This document shows, one piece after another, positions 38,451 through 47,607 of a stretch of 64,000 nucleotides of DNA (position 1 is its first letter; every line of letters begins with the position of its first letter). A model generated the notes under the pieces. It worked only from the letters and a program-made list of their open reading frames with translations. It did not search any database and was not told the origin of the DNA. Both the position numbers and the translations under genes were made by a program. The DNA comes from Chloroflexi bacterium 44-23 (GTDB lineage Bacteria; Chloroflexota; Anaerolineae; Anaerolineales; Anaerolineaceae), in assembly GCA_001899005.1 (NCBI GenBank), contig MKUW01000006.1, positions 186,001-250,000 on the forward strand. Direction: 5' to 3'.

Positions 38451-38503
38451 CCTTTCCGCTCTCAGCTCGCTAAACGTTGTCTGAGGGCAATCCCGTGGAA
38501 AGG
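38451..38503 (+). promoter_or_regulatory. S6:S18-type autoregulatory leader of rpsF
   Basis: An outer stem CCTTTCC/GGAAAGG (38451-38457 with 38497-38503) and an inner stem CTCTCAG/CTGAGGG (38459-38465 with 38481-38487, one G-T pair) are separated on the 3' side by a nine-base bulge (38488-38496) that contains CCCG. Known rpsF leaders bind the S6:S18 protein pair through a CCG in such a bulge. The 3' strand of the outer stem contains the first bases of the ribosome site AAAGGAGG, so protein binding could block translation. Confidence 0.72.
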
Positions 38504-38515
38504 AGGAATAAATTC

Positions 38516-38800
38516 ATGCGAAATTATGAATTGCTCGTAGTAATTCAACCCGATCTTGAGGAAACAGCATTGGCTGAAGTTACAACAAAGATCAATGGTT
38601 GGGTGACTGAATCTGGTGGTACTGTCGAGAAGACTGATAACTGGGGAAAACGTCGCTTAGCATACCAGATCCAAAAACAACGTGATGGTGTATACATACT
38701 CTTCTTGTTAAACATTCTGCCATCCGCAACCAATGAATTGGATCGCAACCTGCGTTTCCTGGAACCGGTTATGCGTCACATGTTAACACTTGCTGAGTAG
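38516..38800 (+). CDS. rpsF: 30S ribosomal protein S6
   Basis: 94 aa S6 fold: MRNYELLVVIQPDLEETALA at the start, GKRRLAYQIQKQRDGVYILF and NLRFLEPVMRHMLT. The start is ATG 38516, nine bases after GGAGG at 38502-38506; a longer frame from TTG 38477 runs through the leader and is rejected. S6 binds 16S rRNA together with S18, encoded 260 bases downstream. Confidence 0.95.
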   Translation: MRNYELLVVIQPDLEETALAEVTTKINGWVTESGGTVEKTDNWGKRRLAYQIQKQRDGVYILFLLNILPSATNELDRNLRFLEPVMRHMLTLAE

Positions 38801-39060
38801 CTGCATTATGGTAGAAAGACTATGCGACAGTTCTTTCAGCGCAGGAGTTTGGTGAACCAGTTAACTCTGCAGAAGCATGAAAACCAGAACACATCCGCAT
38901 ATTTCAAGATTATGTTGTGAGCAAACTTTGTTCAAATCGTGGATAAAATTCTGAAGAGGTTTATGAAAAAGAAAACTTAGCCTTACAGAGATTTACCAAA
39001 TTATGAACTCAAGATGAAATAAATATAAATGATAATAATCCATTTTAGGAGAAACCGGAA
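38801..39060. other. Spacer between rpsF and rpsR without ssb
   Basis: 260 AT-rich bases. The usual middle gene ssb is missing, and I could find no remnant of its OB-fold in any frame. A 32-codon ORF from 38822 has no recognisable features. The spacer ends with a TAGGAGAA ribosome site for rpsR. Confidence 0.6.
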
Positions 39061-39336
39061 ATGACAAACGAATCAGGTCAATTTCGAAGAGGACCGGCAG
39101 GCGGGCGCAGAACTTTTTCTCCCCGGCCAAAAATCTGCCAATTTTGCACCGAAAAAGACACAAAAATTAATTACAAAGACATTGAACTATTACGCCGTTA
39201 TGTGATGGAAGACGGAAAAATCCGTCCACGACGACAAACTGGAACTTGTGCTAAGCATCAGCGCGAATTGGCAAGTGCCATCAAACGGGCGCGTGTTATT
39301 GCATTGCTGCCCTTCGTCGCAAGCTTTGATGATTAA
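39061..39336 (+). CDS. rpsR: 30S ribosomal protein S18, Cys-containing form
   Basis: 91 aa with the S18 core ([49 protein letters not shown]). It keeps the potential zinc ligands C26, C29, C63 and H66, the C+ form, which many bacteria have lost. It carries a Gly/Arg-rich N-terminal tail. Followed by a terminator. Confidence 0.96.
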   Translation: MTNESGQFRRGPAGGRRTFSPRPKICQFCTEKDTKINYKDIELLRRYVMEDGKIRPRRQTGTCAKHQRELASAIKRARVIALLPFVASFDD

Positions 39337-39360
39337 GTTTTCTTAATCAATTCGAGATCA

Positions 39361-39396
39361 GGGCATGAACTTTTGTTCTTATCATGCCCTTTTTTA
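39361..39396 (+). terminator. Terminator after rpsR
   Basis: GGGCATGA/TCATGCCC stem (39361-39368 with 39382-39389) followed by at least six T. It lies just before the foldase gene. Confidence 0.85.
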
Positions 39397-39417
39397 CTTT
39401 TCACTTTGAGGTCAGAT

Positions 39418-40698
39418 ATGACAAAAGCATCAAAACCGAAGGCATCAAGTCCAAAAACAATTTCGAAAAAACACAAAGCACGATTGGAACGAGATCAGAT
39501 CCAGCGGAAGAGAATTTTGACCGTCGCCGGGATTATCCTTGCAATCATTGTTTTGGTGCTGATTTATGGCGTCCTCGACCAAACCATCTTAAAAGCACAA
39601 AAACCGGTTGCGAAAGTTGGTAATGAAGTCATTCGAAGCTCTAAATTTATCAAACAAGTAAAATTTCAACGATATCAACTTAATCAACAAGCCTTGCAAT
39701 ACGCCAGTTTTAAGCAGATTTTTGGTGATGATCCTAATAATTCATCCTATATTGACAGCCTGATTCAACAGATTCAATTCCAGATGGAGAATAGCGAGTC
39801 GTTAGGCGGTATTGTTCTGGATAATATGATCAATGATATTTTGATTGCCAACTATGCCCGGGAAAACAATATTACAGTAAGCGATGCGGAAGTGACTGAA
39901 AAATTTCAGAGTGATTTCAATTACTACCCAAGTGGAACTCCGACACCTGAAAATACTGTAGAGGTGATCCCAACTTCAACACTGAATCCAACCCAAAATG
40001 CGATTATCACTCCCGTCCCAACTTTAGAACCGACACCTACGGTTGATCCAGGCAACATTACACCAACAGCAACCGCAAGTGCCCCACAAGCGACGGCTAC
40101 TCCTTTTACCGAAACGGCATTTACTGCTGAGTTCAACTCTATGGTTGAACGCTTCAAAGAAATAGATTTTTCTGAAGCAGATCTTCGCGATTTGATGCGC
40201 TCCCAATTGTTAGGGGAAAAAGTCAGAGAGCAGGTTACTAAGAATGTGGATCGCGAAGAAGAACAAGTTTGGGCTCGTCACATCCTAGTTGGAACCCTGG
40301 AAGAAGCATTGGCTGTAAAGAAAAGGCTGAATGATGGTGATGACTTTGCGGCTCTGGCAGCTGAATTATCCCTTGACACAGCCAATAAAGATCGCGGTGG
40401 AGATTTAGGCTGGTTTGGAAAAGGAACAATGGACCCGGATTTTGAAAGTGCTGTCTTTGCTATGAATATTGGAGAGATTAGCGCTCCGGTTCAAACCGCT
40501 TCCGGATTTCACATCATCCAGTTAGTCGGTAAAGAAATTCGGCCTCTAAGTCCAAGTCAACTTGAACAGAAAAAACAAGCAGCTTTTACCACCTGGTTAG
40601 CTGCCGAAAAAGAAAAAACAACTATTGAAAAATTTGACACAGTCTGGAAATCTATTGTTCCAACCGAACCTGCTTTTCCAAAAGAACTTACTCAATAA
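39418..40698 (+). CDS. Membrane-anchored parvulin-type foldase (PrsA/SurA-like)
   Basis: 426 aa. A basic N-terminus and one membrane helix (about residues 32-52) anchor it outward. A SurA_N-like chaperone region (AKVGNEVIRSSKFIKQVKFQ; LDNMINDILIANYARENN) is interrupted by a Pro/Thr-rich stretch at about residues 178-230. The parvulin domain follows: VWARHILVGTLEEALAVKKR, DFAALAAELSLDTANKDRGG, LGWFGKGTMDPDFESAVFAM, GFHIIQLVGKE. It should help fold exported proteins. The start is ATG 39418 behind GAGG; the longer frame from 39373 overlaps the terminator and is rejected. Confidence 0.87.
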   Translation: MTKASKPKASSPKTISKKHKARLERDQIQRKRILTVAGIILAIIVLVLIYGVLDQTILKAQKPVAKVGNEVIRSSKFIKQVKFQRYQLNQQALQYASFKQIFGDDPNNSSYIDSLIQQIQFQMENSESLGGIVLDNMINDILIANYARENNITVSDAEVTEKFQSDFNYYPSGTPTPENTVEVIPTSTLNPTQNAIITPVPTLEPTPTVDPGNITPTATASAPQATATPFTETAFTAEFNSMVERFKEIDFSEADLRDLMRSQLLGEKVREQVTKNVDREEEQVWARHILVGTLEEALAVKKRLNDGDDFAALAAELSLDTANKDRGGDLGWFGKGTMDPDFESAVFAMNIGEISAPVQTASGFHIIQLVGKEIRPLSPSQLEQKKQAAFTTWLAAEKEKTTIEKFDTVWKSIVPTEPAFPKELTQ

Positions 40699-40716
40699 AT
40701 AAAATATCATAAAAAG

Positions 40717-40747
40717 AGAGCCGATTAAAAATCCGGCTCTTTTTTTA
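40717..40747 (+). terminator. Terminator after foldase gene
   Basis: AGAGCCG/CGGCTCT stem (40717-40723 with 40734-40740), loop of ten bases, then a run of T. An A run in front makes it usable on both strands, though smc ends more than 90 bases away. Confidence 0.85.
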
Positions 40748-40842
40748 CCAACCAAATTTTCAAATTCATTACAAAAAAAATAGCAGAGAAAATGCTGTTA
40801 AAATGGCCGACAATCCTTGACTATCAAAATCTTGGAAATCGC

Positions 40843-43800
40843 CTAACGCACCATTTCCTCGTCGACTTCATCCAATCGTAAAGAGATCATCTGGCTGGTA
40901 GAATCGCGACCCATGGTGATTCCATAAATGACATCAGCCACCTGAACAGTATTTCGGTTATGTGTAATCACAATAAATTGAATTTTTTGGGATAATTGCG
41001 CCAATAAATCACAAAAACGACCAACATTTGATTCGTCAAGCGCGGCATCAACTTCATCCAACACACAAAATGGCGTCGGAGAAACTTTTAATAATGCAAA
41101 GATGAGCGCAACGGCAGTTAGACTGCGTTCTCCTCCGGAGAGGAGCGACAGACCCTGCTCGCGCCGGCCTGGTAACCTGGCTTCGATATCAACCCCGGAA
41201 TTATTAAAGTTTTCTTCATCCGTTAAAATTAACCTGGCTGTTCCCCCACCAAACAGTTGGGTGAACATATCCTTGAATTCGATTGCGACCGCATCAAATG
41301 TTTTCTTGAATTCACGCTGCATCAAACTATCTAATTCATTAATTACCTGCCTCAAATCTTCATCTGCTTTCTTAAGATCTTCCACCTGTGTCGTCATAAA
41401 TTCAAAACGGTTTTTTACTGCGGAATATTCTTCATTTGCATCAGGATTAATTGGGCCGATTCTGCGAAGGTGAGCGCGTTGGCGACCGATACTGTTTTCC
41501 AAAGTTGCATCCAAAGCCTTCACATTTGGAAGTTGTTCAACCAAACCGTCAAATGGCAGAGGGTTAGGCCCACTCATACTATCCGAGTATTCAAACGCGA
41601 CCAGGCCAAAATCTTCTTCTATTCGTCGTTGAAGATTACTTAAAGCATCCTTATGCCGTGAAAAATCTAACTGGCTTTGAGCATAATAGCGCTCTGCGAT
41701 TGAAACAGCCTGCTGAGCATTGGCCTGTTCCTCCTGCAAAGCAGCGTAAAACGACTCAATTTCAACAAGCTTTTTCTCAGCTGGTTTGATTTTGATCTGC
41801 AGCTCTTCAATTTTTGTCTGAATCTGTTCTTCTTGAAGACGGAAAGCTGCCTTTTGTTCATCCACTTCTTCCAATGCAATTTGCAAATCCTCTGAGCGGC
41901 GTTGAAGTGAAAGGCGTCGTTGATGACCTTGCTGAAGTAATTGTTCAAATTCAAACAATCGTTTTTTTGCTTCACTTACAGATCGTTCAGCCACGGCAGC
42001 ATTGGTACGGGCATAATTTAATTCCGCTTGAAATTCATCCAATGGCAATTCAGACAATGATTCATTCAAAAGGCGTATTTTACCTTCCAATTCAATGACT
42101 GCACCCTGATTTGCTTCGATTTCAAGCTTAAGTTGTGCTATTGTTTGATCAGCCTGCTTCAGCTGATTGCGTAATGATTCAGCTTGATTTAGAAGATACT
42201 CATTCTTCTGACGGGATTGTTCGAAGACAAGATTAGCCCTGTGAACAGTTTTTAATCGTTCTTGAGCGTCCTGGTCATATGATTGCAAAATCAGCCGCTC
42301 TTTTTTCAATTCATTGAGGTTTTCTTCTAATTTTTCGTCTCTTTTTAATTGTTTCTTTTGTAATTGGGATAGAGCTGTTTGGACTATCTCCAATGCGGTC
42401 TGCAATTCCTTCTTTTGACGTGGTCGTGAAATAATTGACGATCGATTTTCTTTACCAGCCACAACGGCTCCGCTGCCGAAGAAAATTTCTCCCCTTAAAG
42501 TTACCATCCGTGCATTGACTGGAAGTTTGTCAACCAATCGTAAAGCATTACGACTATCTTCCACAAAAACAGTGTTGGCTAGCAACATTTGCATTACTGG
42601 GTCGATTTCTTTTTCCCATTGAAAAAGTTCTTGAGCCACACCAATGACGCCCGGACCTTGAGGAAGGATTTCATTTTTCGCTTGCCGTAACTGATTAACC
42701 GGCAGTATGACGGCTCGCCCATTTTCCGATACGGTCAACAGATCAATCATTGCAGAAGGGTTCGAGCCGTCTATGATAACAATGGCTTCGATGAATTCGC
42801 CTAATGCGGCAGACACCGCTGGTTCGTACTGTTTGGGTACGTCTAAAAATCCACTCAGTGGTCGGAATTTTCCATTTAATTGACCACTTTTTGCAGCCTC
42901 CATAATGGTTTTTGTACCTATATTCAGCCCGGATAAAGATGCCTCTGCTTGTTCAACAACTTCAATCTGGGCGATTAATCGGGCTTGTTCAGATTGCAAT
43001 TGATTTGATTCTTTTTGACTTTTTTTATTCTCTTCTTCCAGCTTGCTCACTATGGTGGAAAGCTCTGAAATGCGCTTTTCAATTTGGTCGCGATCATGCT
43101 CTTCACTGTGACCTCTGGCTTGCGCCTTGTCAAAAATACTTTTTGCTTCAACCACACTTTTTTCTGCAGTTTTCTGATCCATTTCAATTTTGGCGAGATT
43201 TTGCTGGTTCGATTTTATACGTTCTTCAATTTCATCCTTTCGGGCACGCAGTTCAACCAGCTTGGTCTGGTGCTGTACCAGGTCACGTCGCACGGAACGG
43301 ATATCTTGTGTTATTTTTTCCCTTTCAGCCAACCTGGTATTTACAGTGTTTTCAAATATTTTTACTTGAGCACTTGCCTCATTAAAATCCAATTTCAATT
43401 GCTCGAAGTCAATTTTCAAATTCTCTAGTGTTCGGACATGATCGTTGAGTTCTTCTTCAATCTTCACCATGTCGGAGAGCCCATTTTGTCTTTGAGTGAG
43501 CATGCTGCGTTGGCGTTCATCCATTACAGCTAATTCTTTACTGATTTGTTCGCGGGTTTGATGATGAGCGGAGGAAACCAAATGCCAATCGTTTAGTTGG
43601 GTGCGAATCTCGTGAAGGTCTTTGCGTAAAGCGGATATCTCTCGGTCAAACTTCTCATACGTTTCACGTTCGCCAGCTAAATTAGATTCGCGTTCTTTTA
43701 ACAATAGTTTCGCTTGCGACAGCTCTTGTTGCCCGTTGTGCCAATGAAAACCATACCATTCGCGCAGTAAAACCTGAAGATCTGCCTGGATTGTTTTATA

Positions 43801-44448
43801 CTCAATATAACGGCGCGCCTGTCTCTCGAGGCTCTTTAAGCGTGGTTCCAACTCACTCAGTATATCTCGAACGCGTTCAAGGTTGCGGCGTGTCTGGTCG
43901 AGGCGGTTAACTGCTTCTTCCCTACGACTGCGATAAAGTCCAATTCCGGCAGCTTCTTCAAAAAATTTGCGTCTTTCGTCCGGGCGGGCACTCAATGCCG
44001 TGTCGACCAATCCCTGACCGATAAGCGTATACGTCCTTTCAGCCAATCCGGATTGGGCAAACAACTCCTGAATATCCCGCAAACGAATTTTCTGACCATT
44101 CAACAAATATTCATTTTGTCCATCCCGATATGCTCGCCTGGTAACCGAGACTTCCGAGAAATCAATTGGTAACCAGCTGCTCTCATTATCGAAGGTGATC
44201 GTGGCAGAAGCCATGCCCGCTCGCGAGCGCATTTCTGAACCAATAAATATCATGTCTTCGGTCTTACGACCTCTTAAGAGACGATAGGATTGTTCTCCCA
44301 ATACCCAGCGGATTGCATCAGCCACGTTCGATTTCCCGGATCCATTCGGGCCTACAATTGCAGTAATCTTGCCAGGAAACTCAAATGATGTTCTACTCGC
44401 AAATGTTTTGTAGCCATGCAACTCCAGATTCTTCAAGAGTGATGTCAT
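40843..44448 (-). CDS. smc: Chromosome segregation protein SMC
   Basis: 1201 aa structural-maintenance ATPase that compacts and separates the chromosome with ScpA/ScpB. Walker A GPNGSGKSN at residues 33-41, long coiled coils on both sides of a hinge near residues 515-680 (FRPLSGFLDVPKQYEPAVSA; VVAGKENRSS), signature LLSGGERSLTAVALIFALL near residue 1100 and Walker B PFCVLDEVDAALDESNVGRF. Its ATG lies one base after the rnc stop, a frequent rnc-smc pairing. scpA lies about 2.3 kb away on the other strand. Confidence 0.97.
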   Translation of the reverse strand: MTSLLKNLELHGYKTFASRTSFEFPGKITAIVGPNGSGKSNVADAIRWVLGEQSYRLLRGRKTEDMIFIGSEMRSRAGMASATITFDNESSWLPIDFSEVSVTRRAYRDGQNEYLLNGQKIRLRDIQELFAQSGLAERTYTLIGQGLVDTALSARPDERRKFFEEAAGIGLYRSRREEAVNRLDQTRRNLERVRDILSELEPRLKSLERQARRYIEYKTIQADLQVLLREWYGFHWHNGQQELSQAKLLLKERESNLAGERETYEKFDREISALRKDLHEIRTQLNDWHLVSSAHHQTREQISKELAVMDERQRSMLTQRQNGLSDMVKIEEELNDHVRTLENLKIDFEQLKLDFNEASAQVKIFENTVNTRLAEREKITQDIRSVRRDLVQHQTKLVELRARKDEIEERIKSNQQNLAKIEMDQKTAEKSVVEAKSIFDKAQARGHSEEHDRDQIEKRISELSTIVSKLEEENKKSQKESNQLQSEQARLIAQIEVVEQAEASLSGLNIGTKTIMEAAKSGQLNGKFRPLSGFLDVPKQYEPAVSAALGEFIEAIVIIDGSNPSAMIDLLTVSENGRAVILPVNQLRQAKNEILPQGPGVIGVAQELFQWEKEIDPVMQMLLANTVFVEDSRNALRLVDKLPVNARMVTLRGEIFFGSGAVVAGKENRSSIISRPRQKKELQTALEIVQTALSQLQKKQLKRDEKLEENLNELKKERLILQSYDQDAQERLKTVHRANLVFEQSRQKNEYLLNQAESLRNQLKQADQTIAQLKLEIEANQGAVIELEGKIRLLNESLSELPLDEFQAELNYARTNAAVAERSVSEAKKRLFEFEQLLQQGHQRRLSLQRRSEDLQIALEEVDEQKAAFRLQEEQIQTKIEELQIKIKPAEKKLVEIESFYAALQEEQANAQQAVSIAERYYAQSQLDFSRHKDALSNLQRRIEEDFGLVAFEYSDSMSGPNPLPFDGLVEQLPNVKALDATLENSIGRQRAHLRRIGPINPDANEEYSAVKNRFEFMTTQVEDLKKADEDLRQVINELDSLMQREFKKTFDAVAIEFKDMFTQLFGGGTARLILTDEENFNNSGVDIEARLPGRREQGLSLLSGGERSLTAVALIFALLKVSPTPFCVLDEVDAALDESNVGRFCDLLAQLSQKIQFIVITHNRNTVQVADVIYGITMGRDSTSQMISLRLDEVDEEMVR

Positions 44449-44449
44449 C

Positions 44450-45217
44450 CTATTTTATCTCCCCTGAGGTCCTGTTATTCCTGAGTGAGTTGGTTTTGTC
44501 TTCAATCAGGCCTAAATTCAGTAAAGCAAATGTGGCTGCCACCTTTGCGGCTGCCTGTTTGCTATTTCCTCGGCCGCTTCCGTAAGACTTTCCCTCTAGC
44601 ATTACTTCAACTTCAAACACCTTGGAGTGGTCTGGCCCTGTAGCATTGCGGGTAACATATTGTGGCGCTGGATAACCCTGCGATTGTGCCCATTCTTGGA
44701 AAAGACTTTTCGGATCTTCATTTTTATTATTAATTAAGATATCTTCTGAAGCTTCAATGAGTAAATCCTCCAACAAGTAATTTACCGCCGGGATACCACC
44801 ATCCAGATAAAGTGCACCAATAACTGCCTCAAATGTGTCACACAAGAGTGCCGGACGAGTGCGACCACCTGCCTGAGATTCCCCACGACCTAATCGCATA
44901 GCTCGGCCCAAATCCAATTGCATCGCAAATTCGGCCAGTTTCTCTGTGTACACCAACGCTGAGCGCATGCGCGTCAGGTCACCCTCTGGCATTTCCGGAT
45001 AGCGGTGATAAAGCCAAGCTCCCACGACAAAATCTAATACCGCATCACCTAAAAACTCCAGACGCTCATTGTCTTCCAATGCCTCCGGGTGCTCATTTAA
45101 ATATGAACGATGTGTCAACGCCCTGCTTAATAATAACCAATCGCTGATTTGCAGATCGATTCTTTGCGCCAATTCTTGAGGGCTTTCCAACTCCGTGGTC
45201 GGATTCTCATTTTTCAT
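44450..45217 (-). CDS. rnc: Ribonuclease III
   Basis: 255 aa. Double-strand RNA endonuclease for rRNA and mRNA maturation. The signature NERLEFLGDAVLDFVVGAWL is complete, with the catalytic residues of the second segment in CDTFEAVIGALYLDGG. The dsRNA-binding domain covers the last 75 residues (DPKSLFQEWAQSQGYPAPQY; GSGRGNSKQAAAKVAATFAL). The start ATG 45217 follows GGAGG; the longer frame from 45250 starts upstream of this site and is rejected. Confidence 0.95.
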   Translation of the reverse strand: MKNENPTTELESPQELAQRIDLQISDWLLLSRALTHRSYLNEHPEALEDNERLEFLGDAVLDFVVGAWLYHRYPEMPEGDLTRMRSALVYTEKLAEFAMQLDLGRAMRLGRGESQAGGRTRPALLCDTFEAVIGALYLDGGIPAVNYLLEDLLIEASEDILINNKNEDPKSLFQEWAQSQGYPAPQYVTRNATGPDHSKVFEVEVMLEGKSYGSGRGNSKQAAAKVAATFALLNLGLIEDKTNSLRNNRTSGEIK

Positions 45218-45475
45218 CTTGCCTCCAAGAACTCCTGGTGCGTCAACCACCTCAACTTAATGCTCAAGTAGCTTACGCCCCACCAGTTCTTCCAACGATT
45301 TGATTTTTTTGATTTTCTATTACTTTTCCAACGCCAGTTCAAACTTTTTCGAAATCTTTTCTTCTACCAAGAGCATGTTATTCAAGAATTAAAATTTTAT
45401 TATCCGTTTTGTCGAAATTACGAACATTCTTGATTCACTTTTGTTTCAAAAGGTTGCTTCTAATTATATCCAAAC

Positions 45476-46204
45476 TTATTCGTCTGTGGCGGGATAATAA
45501 CTGCCCTCCACCCAGGTTTCGCCATCCGGACCGAATTCTTTTTTCCAAACGGGTACAATCTCTTTTATTCGATCAATGCCATACCTGGCTGCGGCAAAAA
45601 TACCACTATCACGATGGCCACTTGTACAGATTACTACTACAGTTGGTGTTCCAGCCTCCATATAACCAATCCGCTGAACAAGGACAATGTTTTCCACATC
45701 AGGCCATTGGTCTCGAATTTCTTGAGAAATTTGCTCTAACTTGGCAACTGCCATTGGCTGATAAGATTCATATTCAAGTCCAATTGTCTTGTAAGGGCTG
45801 TCGCCGCCGGTTTCACCACGAATTATTCCGGTAAATATTGCCGCAGCCCCAGTCGTTTTTTCAGTCGCTTCCTGCAACAATTGGTTGAGATCAATGATAT
45901 CGTTCGTTATCAAAGCTTTGGTTCTACCAGCTCCACCACTCACCGGTGGGAAAAAAGCAACTTCACAATTTGCAGTAATGTGAACATCATCTGCCGCAAA
46001 TTGCTGATTTACAGCTGCAATCACGTTCGGCATATAACTTCTTAAAATAGGATAGCGATCCACTACAAACGCACGCAGATCTGCGACTGTAATATTGCGC
46101 GGAACCACAACCTCAACCCGGTTGCTTGAGGTTAGTTCTTTTAATTTTGCGAAGAAAAGCAATTCAACCTTAATGGTTTGCTCGTTTATTGAGTCATTAG
46201 ACAT
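45476..46204 (-). CDS. moaX: MoaD-MoaE fusion, molybdopterin synthase
   Basis: 242 aa joining both molybdopterin synthase subunits. Residues 1 to about 85 are MoaD-like (IKVELLFFAKLKELTSSNRV) ending in the FFPPVSGGAG segment. The di-Gly, which carries the thiocarboxylate, is thus internal and would need cleavage or exposure to react. From about residue 95 it is MoaE (AAAIFTGIIRGETGGDSPYK, ASRYGIDRIKEIVPVWKKEF-like end with the catalytic Lys pair). The start is ATG 46204, overlapping the moaC stop by eight bases; a frame from 46240 reads into moaC. Confidence 0.87.
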   Translation of the reverse strand: MSNDSINEQTIKVELLFFAKLKELTSSNRVEVVVPRNITVADLRAFVVDRYPILRSYMPNVIAAVNQQFAADDVHITANCEVAFFPPVSGGAGRTKALITNDIIDLNQLLQEATEKTTGAAAIFTGIIRGETGGDSPYKTIGLEYESYQPMAVAKLEQISQEIRDQWPDVENIVLVQRIGYMEAGTPTVVVICTSGHRDSGIFAAARYGIDRIKEIVPVWKKEFGPDGETWVEGSYYPATDE

Positions 46205-46679
46205 TAAATATATCGCCGCTATTTCCACCTCTTTTTTCAACGAGACGGATATTTTCTATTCGTCCTGTTTTTTCGACTGCTTTAACCATATCGTAAACAG
46301 TCAGGGCTGCAATTGAAACAGCAGTCAATGCTTCCATTTCTACGCCGGTATTCCCGTACGTTTTCACCGTTGATTCAATCAAAACTCCAGGCAGATTATC
46401 ATCCAATTCCAGAAATACACTGATCTGATTTATCGCCAAGGGATGGCAAAGTGGAATTAAATCAGAGGTTCTCTTCGCCGCTTGAATACCAGCAATTTGA
46501 GCCACAGTTAATACATCCCCCTTTTTCATCAGGCCATCCCGAATAAGCTTGACTGTTTCAAGCCTGAGAACAATCTGGCCTTTGGCTTTGGCGATCCGCT
46601 GTGAGGAGACTTTTGCACCCACATCCACCATGTGGGCAGCACCATTACTATCAATGTGAGAGAGTTTTTTGCTGTTCAT
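46197..46679 (-). CDS. moaC: Cyclic pyranopterin monophosphate synthase MoaC
   Basis: 160 aa. Makes cPMP from the MoaA product in molybdenum-cofactor synthesis. Family marks: MVDVGAKVSSQRIAKAKGQI, AKRTSDLIPLCHPLAINQI, VKTYGNTGVEMEALTAVSIA and DMVKAVEK with the active-site Lys. Followed by the overlapping MoaD-MoaE gene. moaA and moeA are not in the window. The genes imply a molybdo- or tungsto-enzyme elsewhere. Confidence 0.95.
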   Translation of the reverse strand: MNSKKLSHIDSNGAAHMVDVGAKVSSQRIAKAKGQIVLRLETVKLIRDGLMKKGDVLTVAQIAGIQAAKRTSDLIPLCHPLAINQISVFLELDDNLPGVLIESTVKTYGNTGVEMEALTAVSIAALTVYDMVKAVEKTGRIENIRLVEKRGGNSGDIFNV

Positions 46680-46781
46680 CTCTTAATTTTAACATCATGG
46701 GAGTATTTCAGCAAACCACACGACAAACTAAAAGCTGTAATCCCAAATTACATGAATTATTCTCAGTTAAACGGTTTCTGC

Positions 46782-46787
46782 TATAAT
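46782..46787 (+). promoter_or_regulatory. -10 box almost touching the scpA start
   Basis: Perfect TATAAT ending seven bases before the GTG at 46795. Transcription would begin at or one base before the start codon, so the message would be leaderless. No good -35. Confidence 0.5.
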
Positions 46788-46794
46788 TGCCAGC

Positions 46795-47586
46795 GTGAGT
46801 TATCAAGTTGCCGGGTATCAAACAGAAGGCTATCTAATTGATACGGAACTATACCAGGGTCCGCTTGATTTACTCTTAGAATTAATTGAAAAAGCGGAAT
46901 TAGATATTACGCGAATATCCCTGGCGCGAGTGACTGATCAATATCTGGAATATATGCATCGCTTGAAACTTGAGAACCCTGCGGAAGTATCTGCGTTTCT
47001 TGTAATCGCCGCCCGCTTACTGCAAATCAAATCGTCTGCCTTACTGCCGCGCCAGCCGCAAGATGAAAGTCTGGAACCGGAGGAAGATGCCGGTGATGCA
47101 CTTGCACGCCAATTAATTCTTTATAAAAGGTTTAAACAAATTGCCCTTTGGCTCAATGAACGCGAAGAGATAAACTATCGGACTTACATCCGAATGGCTC
47201 CTCCCCCAAAATTTACCGTGCAGCCGAAATTAGATTTATCGGAGCTTACGCTTGAAAACTTAATTCAAGCTGCGCGTGAGATTTTAGCCACAAACACCGA
47301 TTTGCAAAATCTGGATTCAGTAGTGAATTTGCCGCGAATCACCATTCGGGAGCGCATAAATTCCATTCTATCAAGAATGCAAAATGGTCAAATTTCATCA
47401 TTCAGCTTACTTTTAAACAATAAATACTCGCGGGTTGAGATTGTGGTCACTTTTCTGGCATTATTGGAATTAGTCAAGAGGCACATTTTATCTGCCAAAC
47501 AAGATTCTTTATTTGGCAATATTGAATTGAGTCAACAAGCCCAGGTCGATTCCAACATTGAAGTTGAGATTGAGTTTGAAGAATAA
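46795..47586 (+). CDS. scpA: Segregation and condensation protein A
   Basis: 263 aa kleisin of the SMC complex. N-terminal YQGPLDLLLELIEKAELDIT and ISLARVTDQYLEYMHRLK, the central AARLLQIKSSALLPRQ, and the C-terminal winged-helix part VVTFLALLELVKRHIL. GTG start. scpB, often the next gene, is not here; the following gene is convergent. No ribosome site is visible, which fits the leaderless promoter. Confidence 0.93.
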   Translation: MSYQVAGYQTEGYLIDTELYQGPLDLLLELIEKAELDITRISLARVTDQYLEYMHRLKLENPAEVSAFLVIAARLLQIKSSALLPRQPQDESLEPEEDAGDALARQLILYKRFKQIALWLNEREEINYRTYIRMAPPPKFTVQPKLDLSELTLENLIQAAREILATNTDLQNLDSVVNLPRITIRERINSILSRMQNGQISSFSLLLNNKYSRVEIVVTFLALLELVKRHILSAKQDSLFGNIELSQQAQVDSNIEVEIEFEE

Positions 47587-47607
47587 TTTATTTTTCAAGA
47601 AAAATGT

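Noticed and set aside
38477..38515. Longer S6 start at TTG 38477
   Set aside because: It would translate through the leader structure; ATG 38516 has a proper GGAGG and matches the family start.
38822..38920. Small ORF between rpsF and rpsR
   Set aside because: 32 codons, no ribosome site and no similarity to SSB or other known proteins.
44450..45250. RNase III start at 45250
   Set aside because: The extra residues lie before the GGAGG that serves ATG 45217.
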